The notes under the pieces were generated by a model, which had not been told where the DNA came from, searched no databases, and saw only the letters and a program-made list of their open reading frames with translations. DNA of 64,000 bases from contig JAOTON010001928.1 in the NCBI GenBank assembly GCA_034440635.1, positions 1-64,000 on the forward strand. The letters are read 5' to 3'. This DNA comes from Lepas anatifera. Lineage: Eukaryota > Arthropoda > Thecostraca > Lepadidae. The translations under genes were made by a program, and so were the position numbers. Positions within the stretch are counted from its first letter, which is position 1, and every line of letters starts with the position of its first letter. Shown piece by piece: positions 11,951 through 24,537 of this stretch.

Positions 11951-12261
11951 AAATGTATCTGAGAGCAGTAAATTTTAAGGTGATATACTCTCCTACGTAG
12001 CTGGGTGTCTGTACAGTTTTATGAAGGAACCTCATTGATGTAGCTGTCTATTCAAGTGACCAAGAGGAGTTTTTTTCTCCCTTTTATCTACTGATTAGCC
12101 AGACGTTGGTGGATGGATCACATGTTTAACATGTTTTAGGAGGACTACGTTGTTGTGTGTGTTTTTCCCTGCTTGAGCCTCCCGGAGTGTTTGTTCGCGA
12201 TGTTATGGGCGCCATGTGACCTTGGCTGTCGGCGCGCCCGAAAACCCCAAAGATGATGATG
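11951..12261 (+). other. 3' UTR and GAT-repeat tail of the non-LTR element
   Basis: About 310 bases after the ORF2 stop, ending ccccaaagatgatgatg directly before the target duplication. A short trinucleotide tail in place of poly(A) is typical of I-like elements. Confidence 0.8.
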
Positions 12262-12274
12262 AAGGAGCTCCAGC
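12262..12274 (+). repeat. 13-bp target site duplication, right copy
   Basis: Perfect match to 5,439-5,451. Confidence 0.92.
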
Positions 12275-13317
12275 AAAGGCGGAACCAGGCCTCAGTACGG
12301 GGGTGGGGCTAAGGAGCTCGACCATAGGCGGATCCAGGACATCTGTACGGTGGTGGGGCTCGGGCGTTCCAGCATAGGCGGATCCAGGACATTAGTAGGG
12401 AGGTAGGGGCTAAAGAGTTCGAGTATAGGCCAATCCAGGGCAGTACGGAGGTGGGGCTACGGAGTTCGAGCATAGGCAGATCCAGGACATCAGTGCAGGG
12501 GTGTGACTCCGGAGCTCGAGTAAAGGCGGATCCAGGACATCAGTACGGGGGTGGGGCTAAGGAGATCGAGCATAGGTGGATCCAGGACATCTGTACGGGG
12601 GTGGGGCTAAAGAGCTGGAGCATAGGTGGATCCAGGACATCAGTATGGGTGTGGGGCTAAGGAGCTCGAGCAGAGGCGGATCCAGGGCATCAGTACGGGG
12701 GGTGGGGCTAAGGGGTTCGAGTATAGGCGGATAAAGGACATCAGTACAGAGGTGGGGCTAAGGAGCTCAAGCATAAGCGGATCCAGGACATCAGCACAGG
12801 GGTAGGGGCTAAAGAGTTCGAGCATAGGCGGATCCAGGACATCAGTACGGGGGTGGGGCTAAGGAGCTCGAGCATAAGCGGAGCCAGGATATCAGTACGG
12901 GGTTAGAGGCTAAGGAGTTTGAGCATAGGCGGATCCAGCATATCGGTACGGGGATGGGGCTAAGGAGATCCAGCATAGGCGGATCCAGGACATCAGTACG
13001 GGGGTGGGGCTAAGGAGCTCGAGCATAAGCGGAGCCAGGATATCAGTACGGGGTTAGAGGCTAAGGAGTTTGAGCATAGGTGGATCCAGCATATCGGTAC
13101 GGGGATGGGGCTAAGGAGATCCAGCATAGGCGGATCCAGGTCATCTGTACGGAGGTGGGGCTAAGGAGCTCGAGCATAGGCGGATCCAGGACATCAGTAT
13201 GGGTGTCGGGCTAAGGAGCTCGAGCAGAGGCGGATCCAGGACATCAGTACGGGGGTGGGGCTAAGAAGCTCGAGCATAGGCGGATCCAGGACATCAGTTC
13301 GATGGTGGGGCTGAGGT
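12262..13317 (+). repeat. 50-bp minisatellite array A1, right part
   Basis: About 21 units continuing array A1 after the retrotransposon. A two-unit block (gctcgagcataagcggagcc to gagatccagc) is repeated in tandem near 12,870-13,110, showing local amplification above the unit level. The array ends at the ctcgagctggggcataactc junction into module d. Confidence 0.9.
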
Positions 13318-13737
13318 CTCGAGCTGGGGCATAACTCGGTAACAAATAGGCTGAATCGGGTGAAAATCTGCAGGTATAGGTGAAATACCGTCGGAAAACC
13401 CATCATATTTTATATTGTATCTCCTTTCTTCTCGTCATGCCCAGTCTTTGCTTAACAAAACAAACATTATGCGTTTGTTTATTTATTTGACGACATGAAC
13501 AGAGGGCAAGCGTGGTGCAGTATGCAGAGACATGCTAATTTAGGAAAACATGGGCCTAGACAGGGGATTGAATGGAGCCATAATGAGAACATTAAACCTA
13601 AAACTCCAACATTGCGTTGTTATGAGTATCAAACTGCTAAAAAACTCGCCTGTCAATCGAACTGTTTGGCTAACGTACATTGTCACCGGCTTCTCCTGCG
13701 CCAGAGCGGCACCTGCCGAGGCCGCAGGCCGATGTTG
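13318..13737 (+). repeat. Module d
   Basis: Runs from gggcataactcggtaacaa to the GC-rich terminus caggccgatgttg. The same array-to-d junction occurs at 20,070, 32,745 and, inverted, at 24,955. No gene is seen. Confidence 0.8.
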
Positions 13738-14700
13738 TCAGAAGCCGGTGACGAACGAAGTGAGAAACGGCTTCTATACTGACAGTTTTTCGTTCTCTGT
13801 TGTCCGTAGTAGTAGTCAGAAGCCGGTGACGAACGAAGTGAGAAACGGCTTCTATACTGACAGTTTTTCGTTCTCTGTTGTCCGTAGTAGTAGTAGTAGT
13901 AGTTGTTGTCTGTTCTGAGGACTGGTATCAGATACTTGAAACTTGCAGGGATGAAAGGCAGGAACCCATAAAAAATCCCGACGGCTGCAGATTTTCGAAT
14001 TTTGCAAAAACTTTTCCAAAATTTTGGATTATATTTTTATAAACTTTTATTTTTGTATTTTTCTATTTTTAGTCTACAGCTCTCAAACTTACACTCTTTT
14101 ACACACAATCAATTACCAGTCGTTGCTCAAAGTTTGAAGCAAAAAGTCCAAATTTGTACTTCCAAAATGATTTTTTGAAACTTTTACCTCCAACTTGAAG
14201 TGAAATGCATTACCAAAGTTATAAGTTCGAAATATCTGAAGATATGATGCTAGGTGTTCCAAACTGGATTTTTACAGACAGAATGGACTGTGCATTACTG
14301 CATAGACACTAAACTGAACCAAATGCATAATTTTGAAGGTCAGTTTTGGCCCTTTTTCCAAAACATTGCAACTATGGCCTAAAACTTTAAAACCATATAA
14401 CTTTCAAAATTCTGGACATTTTTGAACGCAGTTTTCTTTGTTGAGATGGGTATTGTCATTACAACAACATATTCTAAATGCAAATTTCTGAGTTAATGGG
14501 AAATATTTTTCTGCAAAAAATACAATATTTTTTTGTGTTTTTGGGAATTTAGGACTACATATCTCCAAATTTTCTTTTCCAAATTGGTACCAAAAAAAGC
14601 CCGGCTCAAGTTCTACAACCGTCTGCCTGACCATACCCGCGCGTCTCCCATAGGTTTTGAGCTATATGATGATAAAGACTGAATTTGATGCGGTTTTCAT
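13738..14700 (+). repeat. Two hairpin-repeat units followed by module Y
   Basis: Two copies of the CAGAAGCCGGTGACGAACGA hairpin unit (13,738-13,880) lead into a (GTA)n(GTT)n run and AT-rich module Y. Y and X share layout and short motifs (cgaaatatctgaag and tgcattactgca versus tgcagtactgca), so they look like diverged relatives. Y copies lie at 20,496, 37,915 and 63,716. Confidence 0.8.
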
Positions 14701-15420
14701 CGGATGTAATAGCTTCATCACGTGATAAAGTGCCTTTATACTCAACTGAGATATATGGTTCTCTCTAAACTTTTAGTATGAGAAATTATGAGCTCTGCCG
14801 TTTTTGTTTCATGACGCTCCGACGACTAGTTCGCCACCGAGGGGCAAAATACTTCGGTCCCGTTTTTCCCGCAGCAGTAGTGACGTCATTCTGCCCTTCT
14901 TGCATGGACCTTCTGTGCTGCGGCAGTAGGCTGCAGCCGGTAAATGCGTGCAAGAAAGGCATAACATTTTTATCCGAGTGCATGCAGCGGGTGGCTAGCC
15001 GGTCGGGGCGGACGGGACCTTGACTAGAGGGCAGAGGGTGCCGAGGCGTGTTTAGAGATCCGAGGAATTGAGCAGTGGTGCCCTCAGGTATCTAGGGAAC
15101 GGTAGCGGGGTCCAGAGGCGTGCTGAGATAGCTCATGGGAAACATTTCGGACGGGGGAGCAGTGAGGATGGGGGCTGGTACGGGACTGGAGCCTTCCCCG
15201 CCATTGCCTCGGAACAGCTTCTGTGTTTGTATTAACCATAGATATTCTGACATTGGGGGGGGAGTTCAGCCCCAAGCTCCGCCCGTTGTATCTACCACCA
15301 TTTAAATAGCCACCATGTATGTATATAAGCATATGAAAGATTGAAGATTTCGTTGCACTCCGTACCAAATTACCGAACAATATCAATGAGAGGCAATCGA
15401 CCATACAGATTTCGAATGTG
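14701..15420 (+). repeat. Modules a and b, second copy
   Basis: Near-identical to 1-720. A small length difference in the G-run near 15,258 shifts the minus-strand reading frame relative to the first copy, which argues against coding. Confidence 0.85.
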
Positions 15421-16470
15421 GTATTCAGGTCAACAAAAGGTCACTGCGCATGCGCACTGGAACTAATGGTAACAGAGGGTATCTCGGCAACCTACGGGTC
15501 GATTTTCTTGAAATTTTGTGAACAGAAGAATATCACGAAATGTAAGTCAAAAATGTCATTGAAGCTGCACTGCTCTGCGCATGCGCAGCAGAAATTATGG
15601 AAATAAGCCTGAAAGGCGAGGATATTTCAGAGGAGGACCTGAACAGAGGGAAAGCCAACGTGCTTAAAGTTAGCATGAATGTTTTGTCACCCGTGGTAAC
15701 AAAAAGGTTAGTGCGCATGCGCATTAGAACTTATGGTCATGGAGGCTATCTCGGGCAGGGGGCGGACATGAATACTTCTCTAGAATTCTGGGGTTTTGAA
15801 GGTTCCACTTTGGTTCTAACAGTTTTTTGGCAGCAAAATTTAACATGTAATTCCAATGGGACTGTTTGCAGGGGTTTGGGGCACGGGCCAGTGGGAAAAT
15901 GTAAGTGGTGCTTAAGGGTATATTTTTATTTTTTGTATGTAAAATTGATCAGGCTATCTGCTGGATACAGCTTTTAGTCTCTAAAGCGCTTTTATAACAA
16001 GGAAAATCCACGATTAACTTCATGCTAATTCCTTCATAATTCTGTTTCAAACGTTTCAATTACCCAATCAAAACGCTGCATTCTACCTTATGCTAGCAAA
16101 ATTAAAGTTATCTTGAACAAAACCCTTCAAATAACTGCCATATCCTAAACGTGCTGCCAAATAAGGCAGTCAGCTGGCTGTTATGTCCGAACCGTATCTA
16201 TAGGAACCGTGATCTCGGGAGCCAATAGACCGAATTAGCTCAAATTTTTGCGAGTAAAAGCAGAATAGCATCTGCTAATCCTAATTGATGGCATTATGAC
16301 GCTGCACTATTATGCGAATGTGCAGTATGAATTCTAAGGAATAATAGGCTCTAAGGGATCATTTAGACCAGGAGACAAACAAACGGCATATTAACATGCT
16401 TCAGTCAACTATAACGGTATCTTTACTCCCATTCACTGCAGACGTTACTGCGCATGCGGACTGGGAGTAG
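15421..16470 (+). repeat. Module c, second copy, interrupted by a 456-bp insertion
   Basis: TGCGCATGCGCA palindromes lie at 15,445, 15,576 and 15,712 (spacing 131 and 136, as in the first copy). The next sub-repeat is split by an insertion at 15,756-16,211 and resumes at gccaatagaccg. Confidence 0.85.
15756..16211. mobile_element. 456-bp non-autonomous hAT-like element
   Basis: Flanked by the 8-bp duplication ATCTCGGG (15,748-15,755 and 16,212-16,219). The left end is CAGGGGGCGGACATGAATA, a hAT-like terminus. The right end has CGGACATAAC in inverted orientation about 20 bases inside, so the terminal repeat is imperfect. Module c at 1,045-1,053, and at the matching place near 23,170 and 40,590, is uninterrupted and gives the empty site. 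No coding capacity. Confidence 0.72.
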
Positions 16471-17635
16471 GGTAACCGAAGCTAACTCGTTAACAAATTG
16501 GCTGAATTGGGTGAAAATCTGCAGGTATAGGTGAAATACGGTCGGCAAACCCATCATATTTTATAATGTATCTCCTTTCTTCTGGTCATGCCCAGTCTTT
16601 ACTTAACAAAACAACCATTATACGTGTGTTTATCTATTTGATGACATGAACAGAGGGCAAACGTGACGCAGTGTGCAGAGACATGCTAATGTAGGAAAAC
16701 ATGGGCTTACAGAGGGCATTGAATGGAGCCATAATGAGAACACAAAACCTAAAACTCCAACAATGCGTTGTTATAAGTATCAAACTGCTGAAAACACTCG
16801 CCTGTCAATCGGACTGTTTGGCTAACGTACATTGTAACCGGCTTCTCCTGCGCCGGAGCGGCACCTGCCGAGGCCGCAGGCCGAGGTCAGAAGCCGGTGA
16901 CGAACGAAGTGAAACGGCTTCTATTCTGACATTTTTCGGTCTCGTCGTGGCTGTCTGTTGTTGTCTGTTCTGAGCGCTGGTATCAGAGACCTAAAACTTT
17001 TGTGGATAGAAGGCACTTCCAAATGAATAAGCACCACGGTTGTCAATTTTCAAAATTTTCAAAATTTTGCCCGGAATTTTGCATTATGTGATTTTTAACT
17101 TTTATTTTTCTATTTTTTGCTAATTCATCTAGACTCTTCAAACTTGCACCCTTTTACATCAGGGAAATTTGTAGTTCACACAAAAAGTTGGAAAGAAAAA
17201 GCTTTAAATTTAGGTCTCTAAATTAGCTTTTAAACTTTGCACCCTAAATTTGGCATAAAACTCATGGTCTAAACTACAGGCTCGAAATATCTGAAGCTAC
17301 AGCAGTTCAGGTTCTGAGTCAAATATCAACTTAAAGTCCGGTTTGTGCAGTACTGCACAAACACAGAAACAAAACAAAAACGGAAATTTAAGGGTCCTTT
17401 TTGGCCCATTCCGTGAAGGTCTGCATTTCCCAAAATATCATTCAAACCCTTATATCTTCCGATCTAATTGATAAAAATTAGTTCCCATTTCAGATAATAA
17501 AAGAGAATAGCCTCCTTTATTATATATTTAGAGATAAAAACTTTCAGACTGAAACTTTTTATTTTATAGGCAAAAATAAAATATAAGTTTTTAAAATTTT
17601 TATTCTCAGCCCCCTGGTTTCCAGACCATGATAGC
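16471..17635 (+). repeat. Module d, one hairpin unit, module X
   Basis: Module d ends at ccgcaggccgagg. A single short hairpin unit (gtcagaagccggtgacgaac, 16,886-16,935) precedes X. The terminus of d is again the junction point. Confidence 0.8.
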
Positions 17636-18590
17636 TACGGTATTGAACTTAACACGGCTGGATAGAAAACTTCGTTGCCGTCATTTTTCTCACTCATACC
17701 CCCCACTTATCTCTTACGGCTTCCGCGCTATAAGCCGTAAAATGCATTTCAAAGTGGTAATTTTATCAGTTCATTTTTGCTTCACACCGGGGTTTAGGGT
17801 GGTTAGAGTCATTGGAGGGAAATGAAATTTTGCATGCAGCTAGATAAGAGACATATGTCGACATTCCATCTGCATATATATCAATGAAACACCAAGTTAC
17901 CTTTACTAACATGCCGTTCCTCCACGCATCGTTGTAGCAAATCACCACGCGTCACCCCTGCGTCCACGTCGCGGCAACGCCGGCGATCGGCGCGGCCGTT
18001 TCTGTTTATTTATGGTCTGGTAAAAAAGTACCCAACACTACCCATAATGCATCACAAGTAATTAGAGTACCGTAAAAGTCTGAGTTTACAATAAGAGTAT
18101 TATGTTTCTGTTTTTGGACCATGGGTGGATCCAGGGAATAAGTAGGCTAGGTGCCCTCCCCCCCACCCTTCTCCCCCATCCCCTCCGCCAACCCCCAATC
18201 GACCATCGGCGCCCTCTGAAATTGTAAAGACACGCCTCTCAAGGTCGAATGACGCTCCCTGAAATGTCGCTTCCCATACGCGGATCCAGGATTGCCTATC
18301 GGGGGCGAGGTGGAAGGGGAAACTTCCTGGTGGGCGCTATCTACACCAGGGACGCCACTTTTGGCCGGAAAAACCTATCAAGTAGGCGCTAAAACCTATC
18401 AGTAGACCCCGATACCTGCATCTCGGGGAAAACGACATTTCAGGGGGTGCCATCGAACTTTCCAGGGGTTTCCGGGACAATTTCAGGGGGCGCTAAGATT
18501 CTATGGGGGCACCTGTCCCCTTTCCCCTTGTATCCGCCTATGTCGTTTCGGGGGCGGGGGCACGGAGGTGGGGTCGTTACTGGTGTGGGG
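17636..18590 (+). repeat. Modules e and f
   Basis: Same order and junctions as 3,421-4,377, including the CATACGCGGATCCAGG and TTG(T)ATCCGCCTATG pair of the MITE-like segment. Confidence 0.8.
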
Positions 18591-20070
18591 GTAAGGAGAT
18601 CGAGCATAAGCGGATCCAGGACATCAGCATGGGGGTAAGGGCTAAAGAGTTCGAGCATAGGCGGACCCAGGACATCAGTACGAGGGTGGGGCTAGGGAGT
18701 TAGAGCATAGGCGGATCCAGGACATCGGTACGAGGGTCGGGCTAGGGAGTTAGAGCATAGGCAGATCCAGGACATCGGTACGAGGGTCGGGCTAGGGAGT
18801 TAGAGCATAGGCGGATCCAGGACATTAGTACGGGGATGGGGCTAAGCAGCTGAGCATTAGCGGAATCAGGACATCAGTACAGGGTGAGACTCGGGAGTTC
18901 CAGCATAGGCGGATCCAGGACATCAGTAGGGGGGTAGGGGCTACGGAGTTCGAGCATAGGCGGATCCAGGATATTAGTACGGGGATGGGGCTAAGGAGCT
19001 CGAGCAGAGGCAGATCTAGGACATCAGTACGGCGGTGGGGCTAAGAAGCTCGAGCATAAGCGGATTCAGCTGATCAGTACGGGGTGGGGCTCGGGAGCTC
19101 GAGCATAGTCGGATCCAGGACATCAGTAGGGGCTGGGGGCTAAGTAGTTCGAGCATAGGCGGATCCAGGGCAGTACAGAGGTGGGGCTACGAAGTTCGAG
19201 CACAGGCGGATCCAGGACATCAGTAAGGGGGTGGGGTAAGGAGCTCGAGCATAGGCGGATCCAGGACATCAGTGGGGGGGTAGGGGCTACGGAGTTCGAG
19301 CATAGGCGGATCCAAGACATCAGGAAGAAGGTGGGGTAAGGAGCTCGAGCATAGGCGGATCCAGGACATCAGTAGGGTGGTAGGGGCTAAGGAGTTCGAG
19401 CATAGGCGGATTCAGGACATCAGTACGGGGGTGGGGCTCGGGAGCTCGAGCATAGGCGAATCCAGGACATCAGTAGAGGGTCGGGGCTGAGCATAGGCGG
19501 TTCCAGGGCAATACAGAGGTGGGGCTAAGGAGCTCGAGCAGAGGCGGATCCAGGACATCAGTACGGGGGTGGGGCTAAGGGGCTCGAGCATAAGCGGATC
19601 CAGGACATCAGTACGGGGGTGAGGCTAAGGAGCTGGAGCATAGGCGGATCCAGGACATAAGTATGGGTGTGGGGCTAAGGAGCTCGAGCAGAGGCGGATC
19701 CAGGACATCAGTATGGGGGGTGGGGCTAAGGAGCTCGAGCAGAGGCGGATCCAGGACATCAGTACGGGGTGGGGCTAAGGAGATCGAGCATAGGCGGATC
19801 CAGGACATCTGTACTGGGGTGGGGCTAAGGAGCTCGAGCATAAGCGGATTCAGGACATCAGTACGTGGGTGGGGCTCGGGAGCTCGAGCATAGGCGGATC
19901 CAGGACATCAGTAGGGGTAGGGGCTAAGGACTTCAAGCATAGGCGGATCCAGGGCAGTATAGAGCTGGGGCTACGGAGTTCGAGCATAGGCAGATCCAGG
20001 ACATATGTAAGGGGGTGGGGTAAGGAGCTCGAGCATAGGCGGATCCAGGACATCAGTTCGGTGGTGGGGC
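18591..20070 (+). repeat. 50-bp minisatellite array A2
   Basis: About 30 degenerate units in plus orientation, between module f and module d. Unit variants are partly shared with A1 and A5 (for example the gctgagcattagcgga variant), but the block is shorter. Confidence 0.9.
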
Positions 20071-21296
20071 TGAGGTCTCGAGCTGGGGCATAACTCGGTA
20101 ACAAATAGGCTGAATTGGGTGAAAATCTGCACGTATAGGTGAAATACCGTCGGAAAACCCATCATATTTTATATTGTATCTCCTTTCTTCTCGTCATGCC
20201 CAGTCTTTGCTTAACAAAACAAACATTATGCGTGTGTTTATTTCTTTGATGATATGAACAGAGGGCACGCGTGGTGCAGTATGCAGAGACATGCTAATTT
20301 AGGAAAACATGGGCCTAGACAGGGGATTGAATGGAGCCATAATGAGAACACAAAACCTAAAACTCCAACACTGCGTTGTTATAAGTATCAAACTGCTGAA
20401 AAAACTCGCCTGTCAATCGAACTGTTTGGCTAACGTACATTGTCACCGGCTTCTCCTGCGCCAGAGCGGCACCTGCCGAGGCCGCAGGCCGAGGTAGTAG
20501 TTGTTGTCTGTTCTGAGGACTGGTATCAGATACTTGAAACTTGCAGGGATGAAAGGCAGGAACCCAGAAAAAATCCCGACGGCTGCAGATTTTCGAATTT
20601 TGCAAAAACTTTTCCAAAATTTTGGGTTATATTTTTATAAACTTTTATTTTTCTATTTTTCTATTTTTAGTTTACAGCTCTCAAACTTACACTCTTTTAC
20701 ACACAATCAATTACCAGTTGTTGCTCAAAGTTTGAAGCAAGAAATCCAAATTTGTACTTCCAAAATGATTTTTTGAAACTTTTACCTCCAACTTGTAGTG
20801 AAATGCATTACCAAAGTTATAAGTTCGAAATATCTGAAGATATGATGCTAGGTGTTCCAAACTGGATTTTTACAGACAGAATGGACTGTGCATTACTGCA
20901 TAGACACTAAACTGAACCAAAAGCATAAATTTGAAGGTCAGTTTTGGCCCTTTTTCCAAAACATTGCAATTATGGCCTAAAATTTTAAAACCATATAACT
21001 TTCAAAATTCTGGACATTTTTGAACGCAGTTTTCTTTGTTGAGATGGGTATTGTCATTACAACAACATATTCTAAATGCAAATTTCTGAGTTAATGGGAA
21101 ATATTTTTCTGCAAAAAATACAATATTTTTTGTTTTTTTGGGAATTTAGGACTACATATTTCCAAATTTTCTTTTCGAAATTGGTACCAAAAAAAGCCCC
21201 GCTCAAGTTCTACAACCGTCTGCCTGACCATACCCGCGCGTCTCCCATAGGTTTTGAGCTATATGATGATAAAGACTGAATTTGATGCGGTTTTCA
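20071..21296 (+). repeat. Modules d and Y
   Basis: Module d joins Y through gaggtagtagttgttg, without an intervening hairpin unit. No gene is seen. Confidence 0.8.
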
Positions 21297-21600
21297 TAGG
21301 TTGTAATAGATTCATCACGTGATTAAGTGCCTTTATACTCAACTGAAATCTATGGCTCTCTCTATACTTGTAGTATGGGAGATTATGAGCTCTGCCGTTT
21401 TTGTTTCATGACGCTCCGATGACTAGTTCGCTACTGAGGGCCAAAATACTTCGGTCACCTTTTTCCCGCAGCAGGAGTGACGTCATTCTGCCCTTCTTGC
21501 ATGGAGCTTGTGTTCTGCGGCGGTAGGCTGCAGCCGGTGAATGCGTGCAAGAAAGGCATAACATTTCTATCCGAGTGCATGCAGCGGATCACTCGGCCGG
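21297..21600 (+). repeat. Module a' (diverged a)
   Basis: Starts ggttgtaatagattcatcac like position 1 but diverges after the cgagtgcatgcagcgg motif, where module g begins instead of b. The partner copy is 38,717-39,015. Confidence 0.8.
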
Positions 21601-21885
21601 CCGGTTGGCGGCCGTTCGGTAGGGTCCCGCTCGCGGTGGCGACTTGCGACAAATAAAAAACAAAATGGTGGTCAGGAACTGGTATGCTTGTTTAGTTTGT
21701 TGTGATTTGTTTCTTTGTGGGTGCCCAAATCTTACTGTGTATGTGTGTGATACGTACGGTAAAAAGTGATGTGTTTTATGAGAGAGATAAGAGAGGCCCC
21801 ACCACTTAAGCCTTCGGGCTTTTGCGTCAATCTCTTTGTTATACCCGTCATATTGTTTCCGTCCAATAAAGTTTTATCATCTATC
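21601..21885 (+). mobile_element. Module g: retroposon-like 3' end
   Basis: About 285 bp shared by three loci (also 34,355-34,650 and 39,016-39,302) with different flanks on both sides at 34 kb. It contains a short hairpin (aagccttcgggctt) and ends in ccgtccaataaagttttatc with a tail that is ATCTATCTATCTGTCT at 34,645. This looks like the 3' end of a non-LTR element or a SINE. No coding part is preserved. Confidence 0.5.
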
Positions 21886-22360
21886 CATAGGCGGATCCAG
21901 TATTGCCGATCGGAGGGGGCACCTCCGGGGGGGCATCCGGACCAGGGGGACGCCACTTATGACCAGCAAAACCTATCAGGTGGGGCTAAGGAGCTCAAGC
22001 ATAGGCGGATCCAGGACATCAGTACAGGTATTGGGCTAAAGAGCTCGGGCATAGGCGGATCCATGACATCAGTAAGGTGGTGGGGCTAAGGACCTCGAGC
22101 ATAGGCGGATCCAGGACATCAGTACGGGGGGTGGGGCTAAGGAGCATAGGCGGACCCAGGACATCAGTGCCGGGATGGGCCTAAGGTGCTCGATCATAGG
22201 CGGATCCAGGACATAAGTTCAGGGGTGGGGCTAAGGAGCTCAAGCATAGCCGGATCCAGGACATCAGTACGGAGGTGGGGCTAAGGAGCTCGAGCATAGG
22301 CGGATCCAGGACATCAGTATGGGGGAGGGGCTAAGGGGCTCGAGTAAAGGCGGATCAAAT
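21886..22360 (+). repeat. 50-bp minisatellite array A3 (short)
   Basis: About nine units, entered through CATAGGCGGATCCAGTATTG plus a G/C-rich transposon-like stretch. Partner of A7 (39,303-39,775), with the same unit variants in the same order. Confidence 0.88.
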
Positions 22361-22745
22361 ATTTCCGAGAGGGGAGAAATCGTCCCGGGAGAAGGGGTGT
22401 AATCCGGAACCGGAGGGCCTCACTTTTGACCGGCAAAATCTATCAAGTGGACGCAAAATCCTTCCGATGGGCGCAGATATTCGTATCTTAGGGGGGTGGG
22501 CAGTGGCATTTCAAGCGGCGCCATCAAATGTCTAAGGGGGCGCCGTGGCCATTTCAAGGGGCGCCGAGGGTCGATCAAGGGGGCACGTGCCCCCTATACC
22601 CCCTCCCCCACCACCCTGAATTCACCTATTCTTTAGAGCATCCTGATCATTGCTTTGAAACATCCTCCGCCTATGCCATAGCTGTAGGACTTTTCACATC
22701 GGGGATTAAGCCCCCTAGCCTCGCCCCTTGTATCCGCCCCCGTGT
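22361..22745 (+). repeat. Module h: GC-rich transposon-end-like sequence
   Basis: Contains ggggcacgtgccccctatac and ends cgccccttgtatccgccccc. Together with CATAGGCGGATCCAG at 21,886 this looks like the two ends of a decayed DNA transposon within which the short array expanded. Copies at 36,356 and 39,776. Confidence 0.55.
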
Positions 22746-23450
22746 TTAGACATATAAATGATACATAAATCTCGTTGCATTCTGTTCCATGTTATCCAAC
22801 CATACCAATGAGTGACAATCGGTCATGCAGATTTCGAATGTGGTCTTCAGGTCAATGAAAGGTCACTGCACATGCGCAGTGAAACTAGGTGTAACAGAGG
22901 CCATCTCAGCAACCTACGGGTCGATTTCCTTCAAATTTTGTGAACAAGATAATTACACGGAATAAAAACAAAAAATTTCAAATTGAAGTTGCACTGCTCT
23001 GCGCATGCGCAGTAGAAATTATCAAATTAAGCCTTAAAGTTGAGGATATTTCAGAGGAGGAAATGGACAGAGGAGAGCCAACATGCTTAAATTTAGCATG
23101 AACTTTTTGTCACCCTTAATAACTACAAAGGTCAGTGCGCATGCGCATTAGATTTTATGGTCAATGAGGCTATCTCGGGAGCCAATCGACCGATTTTGCT
23201 CAAACTTTGCGAGTAAAAGCAGAATACTATCTGCTAATCCCAGTTGGCGGCATTATGACGCTGTACTGTGCTGCACATGCACTGTAGGAATTCTAAGGAA
23301 TAATAGGCTATAAGGGATAATTTAGACCAGGAGACAAACACACAGCATACCAACATGCTTCAGCCAATTATAACGGTATCTTCGCTCTCATTCACTGCAG
23401 ACGTTACTGCTCATGCGGACTAGGACATAGGGTTACCGAAGCTAACTCGG
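22746..23450 (+). repeat. Module c' (diverged palindrome-bearing sub-repeats)
   Basis: Diverged version of module c. Palindromes are at about 22,870 (cacatgcgcagt), 23,000 (tgcgcatgcgca) and 23,137 (tgcgcatgcgca), keeping the spacing of about 135. Partner of 40,160-40,860. Confidence 0.78.
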
Positions 23451-24537
23451 TAACAAATAGGCTGCATTGGGTGAAAATATGCAGGTATAGGTGAAATACG
23501 GTCGGCAAACCCATCATAGTTTATATTGTGACTCCTTTCTTCTGGTCATGCCCGGTCTTTGCTTAACAAAACAAACATTATACGTGTGTTTATTTATGTG
23601 ATGACATTAACAGAGGGCAAACGTGGCACAGTGTGCAGAGACATGCTAATTTAGGAAAACATGGGCTTACACAGGGGATTGAATGGACTCATAAAGAGAA
23701 AACAAGACCTAAAGTCCAAACATTGCGTTGGGATAAGTATCATACTGCTGAAAACACTGGCCTGTCAATCGAACTGTTTGCCTAACGTACATTGTCACCG
23801 GCTTCTCCTGCGCCGGAGCGGCACTTGCCGAGGCCGCAGGCCGAGGTTGTTGTTGTTGTTGTTGTCTGTTCTGAGCGTTGGTATCAGAGACCTAAATCTT
23901 TTGTGGATAGAAGGCACTTCCAAATGAATAAGCACCAAGGTTGTCAATTTTCAAAGTTTTCAAAATTTTGCCCAGAATTTTGCATTATGTGATTTTTAAC
24001 TTTTATTTTTCTATTTTTTGCCAATTCATCTACAATCTCCAAACTTGCACCCTTTTACATCAGACGAATTTGTAGTTGACACAAAAAGTTGGAAAGAAAA
24101 TGCTTTAAATTTAGGGCTCTAAATTAGCTTTTAAACTTTGCACCCTAAGTTTGGCATAAAACTCATGGTCTAAACTACAGGCTCGAAATATCTGACGCTA
24201 CAGCAGTTCAGGTTCTGAGTCAAATATCAACGTAAAGGCCGATTTGTGCAGTACTGCACAAACACAGAAACAAAACAAAAACGGAAATTTAAGGGTCCTT
24301 TTTGGCCCATTCTGTGAAGGTTTGCATATCCCAAAATATCATTCAAACCCTTATATTTTCCGATCTAATTGATAAAAATTAGTTCCCATTTCAGATAACA
24401 AAAGAGAATAGCCTCCTTTATTATATATTTGGAGAAAAAAACTTTCAGACTGAAACCTTTTATTTTATAGGGAAAAATAAAATATAAGTTTTTAGAATTT
24501 TTATTCTCAGCCCCCTGGTTTCCAGACCATGATAGCT
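23451..24537 (+). repeat. Modules d and X ending at an inversion breakpoint
   Basis: Module X ends at ccagaccatgatagctac and is joined directly to the inverted terminus of d (ctcggcctccagcctcgg). Both sides of this junction are recurrent module edges. Confidence 0.8.

Larger units (their letters stand above)
5452..12261 (+). mobile_element. I-superfamily non-LTR retrotransposon, full length but disabled (6,810 bp)
   Basis: The element is bounded by the 13-bp duplication AAGGAGCTCCAGC. Its layout is a 1.1-kb GC-rich 5' leader, ORF1 with CCHC knuckles, ORF2 with endonuclease, reverse transcriptase and RNase H, a short 3' UTR, and a GATGATGATG tail instead of poly(A). An RNase H domain after the reverse transcriptase, together with the CCHC ORF1, points to the I superfamily (I/Nimb-like) rather than Jockey proper. 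The exact clade needs a tree. At least three disabling changes are visible: a frameshift in ORF1, a frameshift in ORF2 near 8,990-9,010 and a TAG at 10,367. The full 5' end suggests the copy was complete on arrival and decayed afterwards. Confidence 0.93.
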
